From Lewinellaceae bacterium (lineage in GTDB: Bacteria > Bacteroidota > Bacteroidia > Chitinophagales > Saprospiraceae), in NCBI GenBank assembly GCA_020636095.1, contig JACJYN010000002.1:310001-374000 (forward strand): a DNA stretch of 64,000 nt, in the 5' to 3' direction. The position numbers and the translations under genes were made by a program. Below are positions 43,967 to 53,645 of the stretch, in pieces (the first letter of the stretch is position 1; each line of letters begins with the position of its first letter). The notes under the pieces were generated by a model, which saw only the letters and a program-made list of their open reading frames with translations, ran no database searches and had not been told where the DNA came from.

Positions 43967-46900
43967 ATGACACTACCCTTTTCGATTGCCTTACGGCCCT
44001 TGTTAATAGCGCTGGCAATTCTTACCGCTTGCGAACCCATTTTAGCAAAGAATATAACCCCCGACGCTCCAAATAAAGAATGGACAATTCTGCAACTTTC
44101 TCCAGAGGCCCGGGGCTTCTTGTCAGGCTTACCTGGCAGAAACACAATCAGATATGAAGTATACGCCACAGAACAACTTTTGGACTGGACTTTCCTAGCC
44201 ATATTAAACCAGCAGAAGCTCTCTGAAAGTGAACTGGTAGACGCCATGTACGGCCATTCTCCAGCCCGCAATGACTACTTGCTTCCGGTCAGCAACTTTG
44301 CGTTCGGAGAGAGTAGAGGCATACAGCTTCCCAAGCGGAAACTGTTAGCCCTGGTAACTATGGACAGCGCCCTTCAGCACCAACAACTGTGCTACCTGGC
44401 CGATGCCTACCGAATGACGATGGGGGCCCCTCCCAGCGAAGTGGTGATCTATGAATATGAGGTCGACCCCTCCGGCCCTGAGGCCAGGTTTCGGCCGGCT
44501 GGAATACAACCAGGAGCTGCTTTCTTTAAAGAACAGGCCGGTTACGTAGAACGAGAGGTAAAGGATGAAGCAAGCCTGCTCGCCTTTTTAGAGGAAGTGT
44601 CGGACCTCACCTATGCTCATCCGCGAAGGACTGAGCTGACACTGGGCGGACGAACATTCAAAAACAGCCGGACAGCCGGGGTCAACATTGAGCATGTGGC
44701 TTGCCTCTACCAGTCGTACCGGGTGGGAGGCAGAGCTCCCGGTTTCTCTCTGGAGCCCAAGTTTCAACATGAGCTGATTGCCAGAAAATTGCGAAAAGCA
44801 CTTTCGCCCTCTGAACGATTTTACCGGGAGCTACTTGATGAGGATGGCTTTGAGATCGGAAACATCATCGTGTTGAATAAAGCCTTACAGGATAAATATG
44901 AGTTACTGGAGGCTGCTGCCGAGGAACTGGAGAACAATAACATGAATGCTTATCGGGAATTACAACGATATCTCAGCGGTGTATTCCTCCCATTCCATAT
45001 TGACAGTGTCTTGTTTGAGCAGTTGCATATTCAGGATGATGTTTGGGACATGCTGCTGGAAGCTGGATATGTAGAAGGTGGGGATACCCTTAGCTCCCCG
45101 GAATGCCTGAATGGCGTTCTGTTTGAACAGGGTCTAAAGCAGTTTAAAGAAGAACGCGGGCTTCCAGAACCGGGGTTAATCGATGAAGACACCTGGTACT
45201 ATCTTTCTCAACTCAGCAGGAAAAAACGCCATGAATTCCAGGTATTGAAAGTCTTTCTTCAAAAGGCAGAATCCAAAGCCAATTATATTTACGCAAAATA
45301 CTACGGAGGATTAAAAGGCACGGAAGTTGGTATGACCCTATTTTACACGGACCTGGGCATGAAAATGTTCGCCAGTGATGTAGCCGGACTAAAACGGTCA
45401 GGAGAAATTGAGGGCTTCATCCCCATGGGCTCTTTATCGGCCTCACCGGTTTATGCCAGATTCATGAGCCAATATCCAGCCAGGCGTTATTGGTTATCGG
45501 CATCGGAAAGTGGTTTTGACATCCACCCGGACCATGCCCTCTATTTTTCAGCTAACGCTACCCAAATCAATGCAAAATCCAGGATCGACCTGTTCGATGA
45601 CGAAAGCGAGGCACGCCCCGATCCCCGCACCGCCGAATTCGTCAACTGGTGGAACAGCCATTACGACAGGGTTGCCGACTATGAACCGCAATACCACAAG
45701 CTGGACCAGATCATGAAATGGTCAACCGTCATTTCATGGGTAGCAGCCCGGAACCTGCCTCTGTTAAGTTTCCTCAATGAGGTGGACGTCCGCCGGGATT
45801 ATGATTTTGAAGCGTGGTACACTTCCAATGATTCCCTGAAGATCAGAGTAGAAATTCCATTTCTGGACAGGGAGGCCCTGGGGGAAGCAACCGAATGCCT
45901 CGCCATGTCAGACGCTAAAAAGTATTATGGTGGTGTAACGCTCCCTCCCAGGCAATCGGTTCAGAGTAAACTGTCGCCTTCCAAACAAGTAAGCCAGCGC
46001 AGCCGGCCGGGCAAAAATTATTCTAACAATACGAAAGGCACCGAACAAATCCAGGAAAAAATCTTCGAGATCGGCCAAAACAACATTGAGGCCTCGAATC
46101 CTTCACTAGATGCATTCCAGGGTATGGAATGGGAGTTTTCACCCTTTACCCGCCATACTGTCATCAGCGTAGAGGAGGAAAAACTGGTCGTGGACCTTGC
46201 CTATGGAGAGAAGAAAGTAGGCAGGCTAACTATCTCAAAAGAGGGAAAGGTTGACTTGGAACAGGCTGAATTCAAACCCATTTTAGATATTTCAAGAACA
46301 ATCGTTAATAGCGGCAACCCCATTTCAGAATTAGCGGCCTCCTCCAAGGCCGATAATATTGTAAAAATACCCATTTATGATAGCTATCTCTTCAAAATGA
46401 AGGATATAAATGAATGGGTGCTGAATACGCTGGATGCCAATTGGTTAACCACACCTTCCGTGCTTCATTTCAGGGGGGGCGCCCTCTTTTCCTCAAGGGT
46501 TCGTTCAACAGCACTGATCAAGGGCGAAGAGGATATTAATAACTTGTTGAGCAAATATAAAAATTGTAAGGTACAGGAAGAGCCGGAACACCTCAAGCTC
46601 ATCACCGAATTCACCACCGAACCACCGCCCCTGAAAAAGGACACAAAATTGTGGGAAAACGACCGTCTCTGGCTTAGCCTGGAGGGCCAGGCCGGAGAAC
46701 TCGAAATGGTGCGGGGTGTTGGTGAACTTCATATTGATATTCCAAGCTTCACAACAGTGGAACTACAAAAGATCCAAAGCATTAGAATGGAAGCTATTAA
46801 GCTCCTCCAGAAATACCCGAAGAATGCAAAGGTTACTTATCTGAATCGGGACGGGCAGGCGGTGGCGGCCGGTAGGAAGAGCATTTCGGGCCAACAACCT

Positions 46901-48202
46901 TTTGACCTCTGCAAGGAATTGTTGAGCCCGGGCTCAGCGATCAGAGGCATTGTACTCAACCCGAAGGCAAAGGGCCTGCGCCTGCTGCGCGGTAACATTA
47001 TGGAGGCCCCCACCAACATGGGTATTAAAGAAAAGGCCCTGTTCCGGGAAGTAAACCGACAGCTGGAGGAAAGCTCTGGCCTGGCGGCTTTTTACGTACA
47101 GATCGAACGGATAAACAAACAGGATATACATATTCTGGGGCAGATTTCAGACGAGTTCCCCGAATTGCGTCAGGATTATATTGCGATCCGTCAGTTGAAT
47201 ACCGGTAAGTTAAACAAAGGTGAAGCAGTTGTTTCCCTTCGCACTGCCGGCCCCAACCCGAAGTATCTGTATTGTACAGAGCAGGGTGAAATAGGTGTAG
47301 GACAGATAGAACTGGGAAAAGATATTGACTTCGCCGGCCAGCAAAAGGCGTTTGAAGAAGCCGGAACCCTGAGCGCGCTCCGCCAGTTAACCATCAGTGA
47401 ATTCGAGTTGCTTCAAAGTATCCAAAAGGAGACGGGCGCCCAAAATTTCATTACCTTAGAACACGAAAATACCCGCCTGAGCGCTGCAAAAATATGGACA
47501 ATGCATGATGGCAGTAGTCAGGTGAGTTGGATAATCGACCAACCGGATATCAACCAAAGTATCCAGAATTACCGAAAAGATGTAGTTCCGCAGCCTGAAC
47601 GTTCCGTAATACTTTCCAGTTATCGCCTGGAGGATACTATCTATGCTTCATTGGAATATCATGGCATGGACTCCATCCGAGCTCCGGCCTGGACAGAATT
47701 TGTCAGTATTCTGCAAGAAGATAAATACCAGCAGATTTATTTGGTAGTAAGCTGCGAAGAAAATGAAATAGTATTTGAGGACCGCAATGTTTCCTTTGAG
47801 CTTTTGACAAGCACCTTTGAAGGCATACCGGGTTCAAAGGAATTGCTGTACGTCATCTCCAATGAAGCACCCGGTATCCAGTACCTTGCTGCTCGCTCAA
47901 ATAAGTTCCAACGAATCATTTCCAGCTCTTTCCGGACAGCAAATGACGGAACGGTTACCAAAAGCTCCGCCCTGCATAATCTCGGAAATTTCTTCCGCAA
48001 GGTAGTAGACAACCTGTCTGGTTCAAAGAAAACCAGTGTGGATGAACTGATCCGGGAGTTGCATAGGGATGGTTTTGACGAGATTAAATCCAGCAGACGG
48101 ATGCGAGGGGCCCGGACAAAGCCGCCTATGGATGTCATTAAAGGCATCCCCGACCTTAAAGTAGAGGCAGAAGGAGATGTTTCTATTAAGAATAGAGCCT
48201 GA
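43967..48202 (+). CDS. very large predicted lipoprotein of unknown function
   Basis: A 1411-aa protein. From ATG 43967 the N-terminus has a hydrophobic segment with lipobox ILTAC (Cys22), so it is probably a lipoprotein; a TTG start at 43934 would overlap the previous stop but weaken the signal. Around residues 375-400 a segment (GLKQFKEERGLPEPGLIDEDTW) resembles a peptidoglycan-binding-type domain. The rest shows no motif I know. The C-terminus ends DLKVEAEGDVSIKNRA, similar in style to the tails of its neighbours. It is 29 bases after the nucleosidase stop and 6 bases before the CHAT-like gene, so clearly in that operon. Confidence 0.75.
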   Translation: MTLPFSIALRPLLIALAILTACEPILAKNITPDAPNKEWTILQLSPEARGFLSGLPGRNTIRYEVYATEQLLDWTFLAILNQQKLSESELVDAMYGHSPARNDYLLPVSNFAFGESRGIQLPKRKLLALVTMDSALQHQQLCYLADAYRMTMGAPPSEVVIYEYEVDPSGPEARFRPAGIQPGAAFFKEQAGYVEREVKDEASLLAFLEEVSDLTYAHPRRTELTLGGRTFKNSRTAGVNIEHVACLYQSYRVGGRAPGFSLEPKFQHELIARKLRKALSPSERFYRELLDEDGFEIGNIIVLNKALQDKYELLEAAAEELENNNMNAYRELQRYLSGVFLPFHIDSVLFEQLHIQDDVWDMLLEAGYVEGGDTLSSPECLNGVLFEQGLKQFKEERGLPEPGLIDEDTWYYLSQLSRKKRHEFQVLKVFLQKAESKANYIYAKYYGGLKGTEVGMTLFYTDLGMKMFASDVAGLKRSGEIEGFIPMGSLSASPVYARFMSQYPARRYWLSASESGFDIHPDHALYFSANATQINAKSRIDLFDDESEARPDPRTAEFVNWWNSHYDRVADYEPQYHKLDQIMKWSTVISWVAARNLPLLSFLNEVDVRRDYDFEAWYTSNDSLKIRVEIPFLDREALGEATECLAMSDAKKYYGGVTLPPRQSVQSKLSPSKQVSQRSRPGKNYSNNTKGTEQIQEKIFEIGQNNIEASNPSLDAFQGMEWEFSPFTRHTVISVEEEKLVVDLAYGEKKVGRLTISKEGKVDLEQAEFKPILDISRTIVNSGNPISELAASSKADNIVKIPIYDSYLFKMKDINEWVLNTLDANWLTTPSVLHFRGGALFSSRVRSTALIKGEEDINNLLSKYKNCKVQEEPEHLKLITEFTTEPPPLKKDTKLWENDRLWLSLEGQAGELEMVRGVGELHIDIPSFTTVELQKIQSIRMEAIKLLQKYPKNAKVTYLNRDGQAVAAGRKSISGQQPFDLCKELLSPGSAIRGIVLNPKAKGLRLLRGNIMEAPTNMGIKEKALFREVNRQLEESSGLAAFYVQIERINKQDIHILGQISDEFPELRQDYIAIRQLNTGKLNKGEAVVSLRTAGPNPKYLYCTEQGEIGVGQIELGKDIDFAGQQKAFEEAGTLSALRQLTISEFELLQSIQKETGAQNFITLEHENTRLSAAKIWTMHDGSSQVSWIIDQPDINQSIQNYRKDVVPQPERSVILSSYRLEDTIYASLEYHGMDSIRAPAWTEFVSILQEDKYQQIYLVVSCEENEIVFEDRNVSFELLTSTFEGIPGSKELLYVISNEAPGIQYLAARSNKFQRIISSSFRTANDGTVTKSSALHNLGNFFRKVVDNLSGSKKTSVDELIRELHRDGFDEIKSSRRMRGARTKPPMDVIKGIPDLKVEAEGDVSIKNRA

Positions 48203-48208
48203 CATAGT

Positions 48209-48889
48209 ATGGCAAACTTCCACAAAAGCCTGGAACACTTACACGATGAACAGCCACTCCATTGTAGCCGGGTGGCTGTTCTTATTTGCCCGGCTTTAAA
48301 TCGAGGCCGGTTTTTTAAAGAACGTAAACCTCCTCCCTGGTGGAAAAAAAAGAACCATCTTACTCCTGAATTTGTCAAACTGCAATGCCGGTATCATCCC
48401 AATTGGGAAGACTACCTCCAAAAAGTAGTGGCCCCTCTTGTCCCAAATCTTGAATACCTTCACCTGAATACAAACGCTACCGTAATTGTCGATGCAACGT
48501 GGAAAGATTTCAAAAGCATCTTCAAGGCCCCCGATTTTGAATTGCTCCTTTTACTGGCCCATCATTCCGCAGAAAAGGAAGCCATTGAATTTGCCGGCCA
48601 GATGGTTCCAGTTGAACAATTTCATTCCTTCATCACCAATACAAAAAGAGTTAAGGCTATATCCATTTTTTTTATCGCGTGTCATTCAAAAAGTTTTTCG
48701 CTGCCGCTTCAGAGCCTCAACACCCCAATAAATAGCATAGCGTGGGCCTCCTGGGCCATGCCTATGATTGAAAGTATGGAGTTTATCGCCACCTTGGTAA
48801 AATCATTGGATGGTACACATACCCTCTCCCAGGCTTATCATTTTACCCTAAGGCAATTGTTGGGCCCTTTAAAACCTCCTTTGGAATGA
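48209..48889 (+). CDS. candidate CHAT/caspase-fold protein
   Basis: A 226-aa protein. The middle shows the order expected of a CHAT-type caspase fold: a hydrophobic strand ending in histidine (FELLLLLAHHS, His118/119), a spacer EFAGQMVPVEQFHSFI, a strand ending in cysteine (ISIFFIACHSK, Cys158), then a C-terminal helical part ending LSQAYHFTLRQLLG, like the SxAxAxxxAxxxL ending of CHAT domains. It would be a cysteine protease effector. It is shorter and more diverged than typical CHAT domains, so the call is tentative. The stop overlaps the next start by 4 bases (ATGA). Confidence 0.45.
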   Translation: MANFHKSLEHLHDEQPLHCSRVAVLICPALNRGRFFKERKPPPWWKKKNHLTPEFVKLQCRYHPNWEDYLQKVVAPLVPNLEYLHLNTNATVIVDATWKDFKSIFKAPDFELLLLLAHHSAEKEAIEFAGQMVPVEQFHSFITNTKRVKAISIFFIACHSKSFSLPLQSLNTPINSIAWASWAMPMIESMEFIATLVKSLDGTHTLSQAYHFTLRQLLGPLKPPLE

Positions 48890-49503
48890 GGCCATTGAAT
48901 GAAGTCGCAAAATGGTACATTGAACAGATTGACAACGATGTTGTCCTCAATGTACTGGAGCGGGCACTGGCTCGTAATATCCCGGAAGGGTTTCAGCCTG
49001 AATTGGGCTCAGGTAGCCGGAAGGATAAGTTGATCCAGGAAATCACCCGCCACGAAGTAGGCGAAAAAGCTATTACTGCCAGTTTATCACAGGCCAAGGA
49101 TGAGATGCTTGAATTTTATGATAGGCAAATACTTCACAGTAATCGTTTGTTCCTATCAATGACAGCCTTATTCCTTTGCTCGTTTGTGGTATCAGCTGTA
49201 CTAGAAATGAACAGTTTCATTGTCAGTGGGAGAAATGCCTTCTTGAGTATTCTTTTTATCTTGCTACTGATGGCCATTCTAGGCACAATCCAGTACTTCC
49301 GGCTTCAACGGAGAATAGAAAATACTGAAACAGAAATCCGGCGTCTGCTTACTTTACAAGCCCAGATTGCTCTTACTACAGGGTTAACCGATCCTGAATC
49401 TCGAAACCTTGTTTACGTTGAACTGATAAAACGTCTTCGTTCAAAAGAGCAAAACATCCAGATAAATGTGCAGAACCAGTATGGAGATATAAAAATGGAG
49501 TAA
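48886..49503 (+). CDS. two-TM protein with N-terminal helical domain, possible conflict-system membrane component
   Basis: A 205-aa protein: N-terminal helical segment (residues about 1-80, AKWYIEQIDNDVVLNVLERAL; RKDKLIQEITRHEVG), two transmembrane helices (about 88-106 and 116-138), then a coiled-coil-like cytoplasmic helix (RRIENTETEIRRLLTLQAQIA) and the tail NIQINVQNQYGDIKME. Translationally coupled to the CHAT-like gene (4-base overlap) and last of the island operon. The layout suits a membrane-disrupting effector or an anchor, but no family is recognised. Confidence 0.6.
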   Translation: MRPLNEVAKWYIEQIDNDVVLNVLERALARNIPEGFQPELGSGSRKDKLIQEITRHEVGEKAITASLSQAKDEMLEFYDRQILHSNRLFLSMTALFLCSFVVSAVLEMNSFIVSGRNAFLSILFILLLMAILGTIQYFRLQRRIENTETEIRRLLTLQAQIALTTGLTDPESRNLVYVELIKRLRSKEQNIQINVQNQYGDIKME

Positions 49504-49517
49504 GGTGTCGGCTCCCC

Positions 49518-51236
49518 CTACCACCCCGCCCCCCTCAACTCCTCCAACATCGCCCTCCTCCGCCAATACTGCACCCTCCAATCGGCGGCGATCTCCAGGG
49601 CAGCGGCTCTGCCGCCCAGGCGTTCCATCTGCTCCAGGTAGGCGATCACCTCCTGGTAGCCTTTTCGGTTGCTCGCCCAATGCATGGCCTGGCGAATGGC
49701 AAGGTCATAAAGGATCAGGTAGTTATCCGGATATTTGTCGAATAGAATAGACTCGTACCGGCCCAGCGTTGCCAGGGAGGGGTTGGAGCCCTGTAGCAGT
49801 TCCATCAGGTCGTCCAGGCGGTTCTCTTCCAGGTAGATGGCGGCAATGGTGGAATCGAAGTAGGCGGTTGGGCCGGGCGGCGCCGGGTGGCGGAAGTGCG
49901 CAATGAACGCCTCCACTTTTTTATCGAATTCCGTCTGGGGCAAGCGGCTTTTCAGCTCTCGGTAGTATTCCATTTCCCGGGTGTCCAGGTACAGCTTTTC
50001 GAGCCAGCGGCACTGAGCGTTCTGGTCGCCGGTGGCTTCTGACACTTTCACCAGCCACTGCTCCCACTCCTGCACCAGGCCCCGATAGTTGTTTTTGGTA
50101 TCCATGGTGATTCCTTCCTCCGCCAGTTGCCGCACTTCGTCGTAGCGCTTTTCCGCCATAGCCTGCTCAATGGCTATTCTTCTAAAAGAAGTATAGGCCA
50201 GGTTTTCCTGCAAAAAGCCTTGGGCCTTTTCGGGGGCATACCACTGGCCGAGCAGTTGTAATTTTAGCCCCGCCGCCGATTCAGCTTCGTATATTCCCCA
50301 GGATTCGTTATTTTTCTCCTGAGCGATAATCGGTTCCAGTTTTTTTAATACCTTATCTGCCTGTTCTTTACTTCGGGCCGCATTCGCCGCCAGGTAGCGC
50401 CAATCCCCCGCCCAATCCCAGCCCTGGTACAAGGGTTGCTCACCTTCCCGCAAACTAAGTTTATAAACGTAATCCATCACTTCCTCCTGCATTTCATTGC
50501 CTTCTTCACAAAGATCCGACAGGATGGAAAAAGCATGCTTAATGGCATCCCCCATATTACCCCCGGAATCATCCGCATCCTGGATAGCCTCACAGAGTTG
50601 CCGGATGGCCTCCTCGCAGGCATACACCAATTGCAGCGCTCCTCTGGCCGAAATGTTACTCCGGGTATCCTCCAGCAGCCCGTATACTTCCGAGCCCAGC
50701 CGGCTGGCGTTGCGGTAATCGATAATCCAGCCCTTTCCTCCGGAATGCGCCTCGATGAGCGTGTGGATCAGGGTTTGAAAGTGTTCCCTCCCGGGATCCC
50801 TGATGAGATGAGCGTATTTGGTAAGAAGGTGAACGCGGACCTTGTCGTGCCGTTGGGCAAAAAACTGCAGCAACTGGCGCAGTTCTTCTTCCGGTAGCTG
50901 GCCCAGGATTGCATTAACGGGCTCTCTCCCCTCCTTTCCGGCTACCTCCGCCGCCCGTGCCGGGTCGTGTTCCACCTCCCTTACTTCGAACAGTACTGCC
51001 GCCACATGCTTACAAATGGGGCCGTAATCGTACGGGCAATCGCAGGCCCAGCTTTCCACCTGCCCTTCGTGGACCGTTATCTCCACCTGATAGGCTTCCG
51101 TACCATAGACCGTAGCCAGGTAAGTATTGCCGTCCCGCGCCAGGTTGGCAACAGCGCCATTCTGGTAATAATCGAGCCCTCTGCCGGCAATGCTGGAAGA
51201 AAGGGATTGCTCGAAGGTAAGTAGGGAGAAACTCAT
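49518..51236 (-). CDS. SWIM zinc-finger protein
   Basis: A 572-aa cytoplasmic protein. Near the N-terminus the SWIM motif CxCx(n)CxH is visible: ESWACDCPYDYGPICKHVAAVLFE-type spacing with Cys, Cys, Cys and His in order (about residues 60-78). The remaining 450 residues are helical (repeats such as AEKRYDEVRQLAEEG; YILYDLAIRQAMHWASN) with no catalytic motif. SWIM proteins often bind DNA or protein partners. It converges on the island operon; only 14 bases separate the stops. Confidence 0.85.
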   Translation of the reverse strand: MSFSLLTFEQSLSSSIAGRGLDYYQNGAVANLARDGNTYLATVYGTEAYQVEITVHEGQVESWACDCPYDYGPICKHVAAVLFEVREVEHDPARAAEVAGKEGREPVNAILGQLPEEELRQLLQFFAQRHDKVRVHLLTKYAHLIRDPGREHFQTLIHTLIEAHSGGKGWIIDYRNASRLGSEVYGLLEDTRSNISARGALQLVYACEEAIRQLCEAIQDADDSGGNMGDAIKHAFSILSDLCEEGNEMQEEVMDYVYKLSLREGEQPLYQGWDWAGDWRYLAANAARSKEQADKVLKKLEPIIAQEKNNESWGIYEAESAAGLKLQLLGQWYAPEKAQGFLQENLAYTSFRRIAIEQAMAEKRYDEVRQLAEEGITMDTKNNYRGLVQEWEQWLVKVSEATGDQNAQCRWLEKLYLDTREMEYYRELKSRLPQTEFDKKVEAFIAHFRHPAPPGPTAYFDSTIAAIYLEENRLDDLMELLQGSNPSLATLGRYESILFDKYPDNYLILYDLAIRQAMHWASNRKGYQEVIAYLEQMERLGGRAAALEIAADWRVQYWRRRAMLEELRGAGW

Positions 51237-51336
51237 GATGATAGAGGGTAAATATTGGCAGACAGTCGAAGGCTTATCAGGAAGCCCACCTTTCAGGGCT
51301 TAAATTAATAAAAAAACTGGAGCGATTCACTAACTC

Positions 51337-51370
51337 AAAGCCCCCGTGAGCGAGTGCTCACAGGGGCTTT
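51337..51370 (-). terminator. hairpin terminator after the GIN-domain gene
   Basis: A 15-bp stem with one mismatch (AAAGCCCCCGTGAGC / GCTCACAGGGGCTTT) and a 4-base loop, 42 bases downstream of the stop at 51412 and about 100 bases before the SWIM gene. It is the best candidate end for the GIN-gene transcript. Confidence 0.65.
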
Positions 51371-51411
51371 CATGGATCTTTCGTTTGATCCTTTTAATCC
51401 AGCTTTCCCGC

Positions 51412-52047
51412 CTACATCTTCTTCACGTCCCCACTACCGACAATACTCTTGGTCAGTTTCGGTTCCCCCTTGTAGCCGACGTCGCCACTGCCGGCGATGG
51501 ATACTTCCAGGGCCTGCATCTCGCCGACCTTGGCCTCTCCGCTTCCGGCGATGCTAACCTCACAATTGTTGCCGCTCAGGCCGGTGGCGTCCACATCGCC
51601 ACTGCCGGCAATACTGACGCTGACATTCTTGGCCCTGCCGGACATCTTGATCGAACCAGAACCGCCGATGGACAGGTCGAGGTCGCCCATCGTTGTAAAA
51701 TCATCTTTTACGATAATGTCTCCGGAGCCGCCGATAGCCAGGCCGGTAATGTTAGGCATCGTAACGTATACGATAACGCCGTTGCCTTTCCAATTGCGCA
51801 GATTATCTTCGCGCTCGATGTTGAGGCTTCCACTCTTGGTTTCAAATTTCATCTTGTCGACCGCGCTGGCCGGGCCTTCTACTTCGACCTTGTGATCACC
51901 TTTCATTACATAAACCGTGGCCGACAAGCCGAGGCCGATGGAGGTGAATTCATCTGTTTTTATGGTTTTCTTTTCCGATCCCTGGGCAAAAAGCGTGGCG
52001 GAAGCCACCAGGCTCAAAGCCAGCATCATAATGGGCCATTTTTTCAT
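51412..52047 (-). CDS. secreted GIN/DUF2807-type protein
   Basis: A 211-aa protein with a signal peptide (MKKWPIMMLALSLVASATLFAQ) and a repetitive beta domain with recurring GSGD (about six copies: GGSGDIIVKD, GGSGSIKM, GSGDVDATG, GSGEAKVGE, GSGDVGYKG, GSGDVKK). This is the head/GIN (auto-transporter adhesin-type) DUF2807 pattern, a right-handed beta-helix-like fold common in Bacteroidota. The role is unknown, probably periplasmic or surface. It has its own terminator. Confidence 0.9.
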   Translation of the reverse strand: MKKWPIMMLALSLVASATLFAQGSEKKTIKTDEFTSIGLGLSATVYVMKGDHKVEVEGPASAVDKMKFETKSGSLNIEREDNLRNWKGNGVIVYVTMPNITGLAIGGSGDIIVKDDFTTMGDLDLSIGGSGSIKMSGRAKNVSVSIAGSGDVDATGLSGNNCEVSIAGSGEAKVGEMQALEVSIAGSGDVGYKGEPKLTKSIVGSGDVKKM

Positions 52048-52333
52048 GTGTGTGAATATTTTGGTTAATTTAGATTAAGTAGGTAAGTTCGATCTTAATA
52101 GACAATGCCGGTTGCAAAGCGTTGCCTAAGTACGTTGATAATCTATTACCATCAACGCATATTCGATCAAAGATCGTGTATCTTGGACGGAGGCTGGCCG
52201 AAAAAGGTTACAGCTCTCTGAAAAGGTAGGTGCTTTGTTTGAAAGGCAGTCTGCAGATAAATAATTTTCAAGTTAAAATCCAGGACTTCTCCGGTTAAAA
52301 AAATAATTTTAGCCTTCATCTACATCCAAGCCA

Positions 52334-53644
52334 ATGGCCTATACAACCAACAAACGCCTGCTTTCGCTCGATGCCTTCCGCGGCATCACCATCGCCGGGA
52401 TGATCCTGGTGAACAACCCCGGAAGCTGGGGCTCGGTTTATCCCCCGCTACTGCACGCCAAATGGCACGGCTGTACCCCTACCGACCTGATCTTTCCCTT
52501 TTTCCTCTTCATTGTCGGGGTAGCCATTCCGCTGGCGCTGAGTAAGTATGAGGGGCAGCCGCAGTCGGCATTGATCCGCAAGACCTTACTGCGGGCGGCC
52601 ATTCTCTTCGGCCTGGGTGTGTTTATGGCGGCCTTCCCCAAGTTTGGCATGGCGGAAGACGCGCCTCAGGGTAGAAAGCTATTGCACTACATCCTGCTTG
52701 GCATTTTCACCCTTTCCATCTTCAGCCGGGCGGTATGCCTGGGGCAAAAACCACAGCAGATGCTCTGGGCCCGGCGCTTTCTCTACCTGGCGTTGGGTTC
52801 CGCCCTGGCCATGGCCCTCAGCGGTTGGGGAATCTACGATTTCAGCCACTTGCGCATACCGGGTGTGCTGCAACGCATCGCCATCGTGTACGCCATCTGT
52901 GCCTTGCTCTTCCTGCGCACCGGCTGGCGCAGCCAGCTTTATATCGGCATCGGGCTATTGCTCTTTTACTGGATGCTGATGGCCCTGGTTCCCGTGCCCG
53001 GCGGCTTAGCCCCCAACCTGGAAGCCGAAACCAACTTCGGCGCCTGGCTCGACCGCCTGCTCCTCACCCCCAACCACCTGTGGAGCCAGTCGAAAACCTG
53101 GGACCCCGAAGGCCTGCTGAGCACTCTGCCAGCCGTCGCCTCCGGCATCGCCGGCATGCTTGCCGGGCAGTGGCTGCGTACCCAACGAAATCCTTATCAC
53201 AAGGCTACCGGATTACTGGCCGCCGGCGCCCTGCTGGCCGCGCTCGGGCTGGTGTGGAGCCTTGCTTTCCCAATTAACAAACAGATCTGGACCAGCTCCT
53301 ACGTGGCTTATACCAGCGGGCTGGCCCTGCTCTTCCTCGGCGTCGTGTACTGGCTGATCGACATCCTGGGCCATCAACGCTGGGCCCAACCTTTTGTAGT
53401 GTATGGCACCAACGCCCTCTTCGTATTCATCCTTTCCGGCTTCGTGGCCAAACTGATGTATACTATAGGCTGGACAACCGCCGATGGCGGAAGGCAAACG
53501 GTGAAAGGCTGGGTGTACGAACACCTGTTTACACCTTTCCTTTCTCCTATCAATGCTTCGCTGGCTTTCGCCATTACCAATGTGCTGGTATTTCTGGCGC
53601 TGGCCTGGGTGTTGTATCGGAGGCGGGTGTTTATTAAGGTGTGA
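52334..53644 (+). CDS. heparan-alpha-glucosaminide N-acetyltransferase-like membrane protein
   Basis: A 436-aa integral membrane protein with about ten hydrophobic segments. The N-terminal region RLLSLDAFRGITIAGMILVN, then HGCTPTDLIFPFFLFIVGVA and IPGVLQRIAIVYAICALLF is the DUF5009/DUF1624-type pattern shared with lysosomal HGSNAT and bacterial NagX-like proteins, which move acyl groups across a membrane onto amino sugars. It probably acetylates a sugar at the cell envelope. Its stop is followed by a CTTCCGA-type word-repeat hairpin and a convergent gene. Confidence 0.88.
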   Translation: MAYTTNKRLLSLDAFRGITIAGMILVNNPGSWGSVYPPLLHAKWHGCTPTDLIFPFFLFIVGVAIPLALSKYEGQPQSALIRKTLLRAAILFGLGVFMAAFPKFGMAEDAPQGRKLLHYILLGIFTLSIFSRAVCLGQKPQQMLWARRFLYLALGSALAMALSGWGIYDFSHLRIPGVLQRIAIVYAICALLFLRTGWRSQLYIGIGLLLFYWMLMALVPVPGGLAPNLEAETNFGAWLDRLLLTPNHLWSQSKTWDPEGLLSTLPAVASGIAGMLAGQWLRTQRNPYHKATGLLAAGALLAALGLVWSLAFPINKQIWTSSYVAYTSGLALLFLGVVYWLIDILGHQRWAQPFVVYGTNALFVFILSGFVAKLMYTIGWTTADGGRQTVKGWVYEHLFTPFLSPINASLAFAITNVLVFLALAWVLYRRRVFIKV

Positions 53645-53645
53645 C

